A DNA stretch of 64,000 bases, taken from positions 25,291-89,290 of the forward strand of contig QNGE01003249.1 in NCBI GenBank assembly GCA_008508345.1, written 5' to 3'. Below the pieces are notes generated by a model that was given only the letters and a program-made list of their open reading frames with translations, ran no database searches and had not been told where the DNA came from. Source of the DNA: Paragonimus westermani. Lineage: Eukaryota > Platyhelminthes > Trematoda > Plagiorchiida > Troglotrematidae. A program made the translations under genes and the position numbers. Positions within the stretch are counted from its first letter, which is position 1; every line of letters starts with the position of its first letter. Positions 57,794-64,000 of this stretch are shown here, piece by piece.

Positions 57794-58900
57794 AGTTTTT
57801 AGTCTCAAGCGAGAAAAGCCAAGGTGACTACGACCGGTAGTCAGTCAACCGTTTCGAGGGGAGGGTGGGGCATCCCTAACCTGGCACCATTCAAACGGCG
57901 CCTCATTTGACCTCAGGATCATGCTGACAAGCTGTCGCTGATCGAGAGTCCACTTGAACTGATGAGGGCTAACTCCTGGAGACGGCGGTCCATCACATGT
58001 ACATCAATTTTCGTAACGAACTGGTAAGCTTTTCGATCTTCGGATGCAAAAGCGGAACACAAAAGTTACACTCCTTTGGATTCTGACGACAAGGGCGCAT
58101 GCCCGTTAGTTCCGCTGACATCAAAGTCAACATGAAAGCCGTCTAATTTTGAGTTGACTGTCCACCTTGGTAAACCATTTCGTCTTTGAGCGGCGCTCCC
58201 CACTGTAGGTGCAAAAGATTTTGCACGCAATGCCAGACTTGTTTACCATAGTGAATACGTGCTTGGCAGAAAAGACAGCAGGACCATGTTGCTCGTACGC
58301 TTCGTGTCAGTTTTCCTGAAACAAACCCCCGCCGAGATTAAGTGAATACAGGAGCTCATTCCATAACACTCATTCCAGATCAAAACTAGATAGAATGGTG
58401 CAGACGGGACACCTTGCAAAAAAAACAGCTGAGCGGCAAATGGACAACTTTCCCTACAAATGTTTTCAATCAATTGGAAAATCTTACATATAGTGCGCGG
58501 ACTGTGTGCAAAGTCAGTCACCCATAACTTTCTTCAGAAAAGTTGCTGGCGTAAGGACCACGTGGAGGCTACCTTAGAGGATAAGCGTGTTTTCAACTTG
58601 AATCGATTATTCATGGAAGCTGTAGTCGAGTAAATGTTGATAAATTTGGATACCGCATATTCACAAAAAAGCACGGCACAAACTGTCGTGATGATTACAC
58701 AGCAGAGCATGCTTCTTGCTGGTGTGTTGTCCACCACCGGTGCAGAGACTATACTGCTCACACTCTGGAAGAATTTTAAGCGACCCAGTTAGCAGCTACT
58801 ATGCAGAGTTGTGTACACTCACACTGAAACACCTATCATAGAGGTTTCCTAACACCACACCTGAATTTGGGAACAAAACTGCATTCGCCTTTAACAGCAT
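57794..58900. other. No recognised gene
   Basis: Minus-strand open stretches at 58243-58521 and 58534-58761 show no motif and poor splice sites. Confidence 0.3.
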
Positions 58901-58951
58901 TAATTGGTCATCTCATCATGCCGGTACTTTGCAGGTGGCGATGTCAGATGA

Positions 58952-59158
58952 TTATAATCGATCTCTGGATGTTATCAGTCGCACACGCGAGACGACTAAC
59001 CCCGGTTCACCAAGCCAAACAAACCCGTTCACCTTGAATTTGACGTCAGCCAGCTGCGACATCAGCGAAGAACCTTTGGCATGGATTAGCTGAAAACCCC
59101 GGAAAATTGTCTGGCAAGTAGTCAAACGAGTGAACTCGTTTGGATCGCGCAAACACGT
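58952..59158 (-). CDS. Candidate exon, unknown protein
   Basis: The minus-strand frame reads CLRDPNEFTRLTTCQTIFRG then FQLIHAKGSSLMSQLADVKF, with a donor-like AAG|GTGAACGG after VKFK. The composition looks like a helical globular protein. I do not recognise the family and see no strong acceptor. Confidence 0.3.
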   Translation of the reverse strand, partial: TCLRDPNEFTRLTTCQTIFRGFQLIHAKGSSLMSQLADVKFKVNGFVWLGEPGLVVSRVRLITSRDRL

Positions 59159-59783
59159 CTACTTCCGGATGTCTTCCAATGAAGCGCTATTATCTGCAAT
59201 TGATGTTGCCTCCAGAGTGCACACTATCATAATGTAACGCAATGAAAGCAGTCGCAGCACTGCATACAACTGCTCCCTAGAATAAAAAATGTGTCCGGTT
59301 TTGTAAGTGTCTAAAAGATGAATGCACTAACAGCCGAGCAGCATCTACCTTCAAAAGATACATCCTCTTGGACACGGTTGACTAATGCAAGAGATGGTTG
59401 ACTAAGCCTGGGATTGTATGAATGGGCAATCCGGCGGATGCATACGCCTTCAGTGTTGAACGGTACCGATGAACACCCTCATAGGATCCGCCGCCGATCC
59501 TGACAGTTTGGTGTATCTCAAGATACAAAAACGTAGGAAGTGAGCAAACAAAACTGGAAGATTACGAAAACTGAACAAACCTAGGGATATGACCCCGGCA
59601 GATTGCAACACTGCCACACCACTGCACCCAAAGGTTTTGTAGCTCGTGAATCATGCGCGACGCAGCGGGCGCTTTAGCAGTATACGGAGCACAATTTATT
59701 CAGTGCATGTTCAATACCGCGGCCATCTGTTGTGAGCTTGAAAGCAGTCAAGATAAGCATCAACGGATTACCGCGTGGATCAG

Positions 59784-60013
59784 TCAGTTTAAGTGAACAC
59801 CAGACGACGGCGAGCGAACGTAGAAATCCCATGTTACGTGCGATGTGGCCAGATCCTTGACTCGTAGGACGACCTGCTGTGCATACAATTTGTAACTGCC
59901 ACCTTTGATCGATATCAAAATCTTACGTCCCGAATGGCAGACGCTAGGTGCTTTCGTAACACTCACGAACCCCTTGTCAATGGCATTGTTGAAAACGGAT
60001 GTGAACGCAGCTT
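59784..60013 (-). CDS. Candidate exon, unknown protein
   Basis: After a possible acceptor GTCGATTTAAG the minus-strand frame reads AAFTSVFNNAIDKGFVSVTK and APSVCHSGRKILISIKGGSY, then QQVVLRVKDLATSHVTWDFY and a stop. The alternating hydrophobic pattern suggests beta strands. No family is recognised, and the partner exon is not identified. Confidence 0.3.
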
Positions 60014-63000
60014 AAATCGACTAATTTCTTTAAGCGGCCCACCAGTGACAGGGTCTGACCCAATTTGTAATGGAGCTTAGCACCTCAGATTCACAGACCG
60101 GTACCGCAGATAAACTAAAGCCAGTGTTTGGCCAGTTAACTTCGAAAGTCTTGGGACATACGAGTGTGACCCAGCAAACAACCGGAGCAAAAGGTTTGAC
60201 ATTCCAAACAGACGCGAACCGACAGTTGGTCAAAAATGAGCAGTCAGCGTTGAGAACAAAGGGACTCTAAGACTGAATCCGATGGCCCTTGTGTGAAGAG
60301 TTCGGGGAATCGGGACGGGTAACCAGCCACATTTGCTGAGAAAGTCTGTTTATTCTTTTCGAAATGAAGCTGAGTCAGCTCGTTAGCTCTGTATGTATAT
60401 GACATTAGGAGACACGTGTAAGAGGGGCCACGAATCTTATCACATGAAACGAACACCATCTATGGAAAGAGCTCGAGAAAAGCCCAACACCAGGCCTAAC
60501 ACGTTCGAGATTATGCTCCGGAGAAACATCACCTCCCGGTTGCTAAGTTAAGAATAGTAAACCAAACACATTGAACCACTTAGGGTCTGATTCAGTCGAA
60601 CTGCCCTTTGAAGCACTCCGACCCTCCAACTAGTGGTGACGACCTGTGAAACAGTGAGCTTCTCACTTTAGGGTTCTAATATCCACCACCACCATGTCAG
60701 TTGGAGATGTCTCGGGGAGATTTCACTGGTATTGCCATAAACCTAGTCTATATCGAGCCAAATCAAGTCAAGAATATGCAGGACAACTCGATGAATGACA
60801 GATCGAGACTGAGGACCAATTGCCCAAAATCAGGGCTGTGATCGGCTGCAGGCCAACTTGCAGATGGCTGATTACCAATACAACACGTTCAGCAGAGCTC
60901 GGAGTATTAAACAGACGGAATCCCTCATGAAAGACCCATACCCTGTTGCACTGACGAACAAAGTGGCGGATGTGCCCGTCAAACTGCATAATAAGAACTC
61001 AGAAGTGGACACTCAATGAGGAAGACTGTCCGTTGTAGCATGACTACCGGAATAACAGACCGGGCATATCAATTTGTCCACTCTTTTGACCCACACTCAC
61101 GACAGTGAGCTACCTTGAACCCAGCACCGCAGTACAGTTTGTCAGGGATCAAACACCTCAAAAATCAACTCGACCGCAAAAAAAGCACGCCAGTTCAGTG
61201 ATCTATTTCAGCAGCCGACCACCAAGTAGGTCAGCAGGGGCCATTTACTTCATACGAACTAGAACTATTACCGACTTCAGTGTGGGGATACGAATCGGAA
61301 CATAACCCTCAACTGGGAAAACAGAACGTGGGGATTTGCAAAAGGGTTCCACAATTTCACATGTACTGATTCAGTGGTGCGCAAACGGGTATTGTCATCG
61401 AACAAGAGAAAATAGCAGTTATAACAAACAGAATGTTGCAAAACAAGATTGGCACCCTATAACGAGCTTTATAGGAATCAACACCTCCTGGGTGATCGGG
61501 AGAAGAGCAAAAAGCCATCACGGTAAATCAGTGGAAAAGCACCCCTATACATAGCACCAATACTGTAGTGGAACTAACAAGCCACCGTCCGAGCATGGTC
61601 TACATTTGGGCGGGCGCCAAGTCTCAGTCTATCAAGTTCCTAGAGTCCAAACACGTCTCAAACGGACTGATGTTATCTGAAAACCAACACAATCAGTCGA
61701 GTACGGTTACTGTTGAAAGAAGACAGTACACAACCGTCGAAAAATGTGCGTTCCCAATGCCCAGACATCTGCGACCGCAAAATGAATAAGGCTCGTCAGA
61801 CCGTTGCATAATTTTCACTTTAAGGGAGTCTACTGCGCAGCTTCAAAGAAAACCAGCAACCCGTATGGCAAAATCCCATTAACTGAGAGGAATTGTGAAT
61901 AAGAATTCCACAATTAACACTGATTATTAGAAATTGCCGTACACATGACAGGAGAAAATTCACCAATATCAAAAGCTCACCCTCTGCATCTCAGAAGCGA
62001 GAACCCCAACCGCGGTAGCCAACGGAGGAAGTGACACGGAAGCGCTCGGCAATATGGCCACCCAGGAATTACAACAGATTAAAACAAGTGGACGACATTT
62101 GAAATAAACTTCCCAAAACACAATGCATTAAGTAACAGAAAGTGTTCTGTGACATCAGGAACGATTTCAGTATATGCAATTTGTAGTTCCTGACTTACCT
62201 CATAGAATGACTGTGTAGTGTTCAAAGTTCATGAATAATTTGTACTTTGTTTTGCATGTTTATTACATACCGTTCTGTTAATTTCATCTGCACACCTGTT
62301 TGAAAGCAGTACTACCAATTTTTGAAGCCGATTGGCAACGAGAAAAAATTGGGGTTTCCGCGCATCGTCGTTTTTTTCATCCTTGGGACTTTTTGGTTGT
62401 TGGAATTACTGCATGGTGAAATATTTTTGTTCCGCGCGTCCGCTAATCCACCGACGTGTAAAGTTCGACGCCCCAGACCACGTGTGGAATTACCTGCCAG
62501 TTGTCGACCGAACCTATTCTCTGGCGCTGTCCCACACTTGTATGGTGACGTATTCAACTCAGCTGACGTCGACCTACCAGTGGGTCGTTCCAGTTTTATC
62601 GTTACGTGTTCCCTTTTTTGCACACATGTCTCTTGCACTCGTCAATCGCCGTCAGAGTTCTTTCTTGGTGTGACCGTGTTTTGGTGATATCACTTGATTG
62701 ATTTGGTCACCACAGCCGGCACTTACATCGGCCGGATTTTCAAATTTGATGAGTACCGCCAGTGTTTTGTGCCCTATTACTTGGCAAGCCGTTCCTCGGC
62801 CATTACATAACTAACCCATGCGAATGCAACTCGGAGGGGCCTTGAACAATCAAGCTGCCTTGTGGTTATACTGCGTGTGCATTTGTGGTCACGATAAATG
62901 TGGTTAGGTGTGACGCCGCTCTTAGTGGTACCGTCACTCTTGTTAGAGGGAGACACCCTGGACAAGCGGGCTTCATTGTGAGGGTGTCGCATTGACCTGG

Positions 63001-64000
63001 AGGTCCACCAAACACATTATCTCTACAAAGAAGGAAAGTCGGTATTTTCATCGCAAGACGCACTAATTCTGTTTACCCAGGTACGAGTTAATCAGATTGT
63101 GTATAAAAACATGTTGAAAATGAAGATCGAATATTTATTTAACGGAGCGTAAAACCGGTCTCTTGTAGCGCTATAAACGAAATCGACAGGAAAAATTGGT
63201 TAATGAGGCTACAGACCGACCGTCTGTGAGCGACCAAACCGGAGGCATATGTGTTTCTCTATTTGCACCGCGTCGTCACACAACCTGCGAACATACAACT
63301 GGACGGCAAACATCATGTGAGCCCTCTAAATATTTCGAGTGCAAAATGAATCTCTTTGAAAACTATTTTAAACATCACGCGGTAGGCAGGTCAGAGAATT
63401 TACTAGTTTACGAAGCATCTACAAGAGGACTACGTCGAACAATCCTGGGGCTGAAAATATCAAACATCCCCTAGGTGGTCTTGTTCATGCTGCACTGGCT
63501 GCTACTCGATCGGTCTGCTTTTTAGCGAAAATTCCTAGACTCGCAGGTTCTGGGGAGCAAGTCCCCGGGGTTCTTACCAAACCCACACTTCACTATCCTT
63601 CCTCAAACAGAACGCCCACGTGAGACATCAAATGAAGAACCAAAGAAAGTTGAACGTGGGATTTGTACCACGTGCGTCACACCGTTGTCTGAAAGAAAAT
63701 GCATGGCAAGAAGTGAAATGATGGCCGTTGAATGTTGGTGCACAGATAACTGACGTATTCCACCAAATTACGCAACGGCACCGAACACAAAAGTGAACAA
63801 ACATGCATACTTTTGTTGGCTTTGTGACTTTAATTATTTTGTTTTGCAAATATCCGTACATCACCGTTGTAAAACGAATTACTTAATTTAATTCGATTTG
63901 CGCCCACAGCGTGAGAGCTTTAAGATGAGAGTTCACACGAAAGCAGAGTGCTGATTTTGTCAAGGTTTTTTGCGTTATTTTGATATTGCTGAGCTTAGCT
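60014..64000. other. No recognised gene
   Basis: Short open stretches occur on both strands (for example 60070-60270 plus, 60768-60989 minus, 62322-62687 plus, the last with one hydrophobic segment). Often two frames or both strands are open together, and no motif, splice pair or repeat supports a gene. Confidence 0.3.

Noticed and set aside
62322..62687. Overlapping 113- and 121-codon open frames with a hydrophobic segment
   Set aside because: Two frames on one strand and the opposite strand are all open, no ATG fits the start, and no family is recognised.

Overview
The window reads as repeat-rich metazoan nuclear DNA. Coding sequence comes as short exons with GT..AG junctions and small introns (48 and 66 bp in one gene). 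AATAAA signals follow the two gene ends, and most recognisable protein-coding sequence belongs to decayed transposable elements. There are no operons, Shine-Dalgarno sites or CRISPR arrays. The mix of Penelope-like, Ty3/gypsy, LINE and Tc1/mariner remnants with very short introns fits a flatworm (cestode or trematode) best. That assignment is inference.

Layout: 1.3-4.6 kb, a frameshifted LINE (endonuclease, reverse transcriptase, C-terminal domain). 9.9-10.4 kb, a 5' fragment of a Penelope-like element. 11.1-11.6 kb, a TTA/ATC microsatellite running into a ~300 bp dispersed repeat (family R). 14.8-17.0 kb, a Ty3/gypsy element (A) with LTR, primer-binding site, gag, DTG protease and partial RT, carrying a truncated SINE with a 12 bp target-site duplication. 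20.1-21.0 kb, a second gypsy fragment (RT/RNase H). 22.0-23.6 kb, a Penelope-like RT plus GIY-YIG reading frame broken by one stop codon and joined head-to-head to an inverted copy of its own 3' end. 24.9-26.2 kb, a decayed Tc1/mariner transposase. 26.3-26.6 kb, an exact 150 bp duplication around a single N.

Two host genes are supported. A plus-strand gene of unknown function has phase-compatible exons from 28.7 kb and a clear 3' end at 34,682. A minus-strand gene has exons at 43,790-43,590 and 35,705-34,917 that match PNUTS (PPP1R10), the nuclear targeting subunit of protein phosphatase 1. The two genes converge, and their poly(A) hexamers lie 8 bp apart. The ~7.9 kb PNUTS intron holds gypsy element B in the same orientation.

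From 43.8 to 64 kb there are few certain genes: an integrase-like scrap at 45.1 kb, a complete tRNA-headed SINE at 49.3-49.5 kb, a ~1.95 kb inverted duplication with one arm abutting an N at 54,537, a foldback element at 57.5-57.8 kb, and several unassigned minus-strand open stretches that may be exons.

The best candidates for something new are the R repeat family, the SINE, the foldback element and the head-to-head Penelope structure. The inverted duplication and the 150 bp duplication both touch single Ns and should be treated as possible assembly artefacts first.
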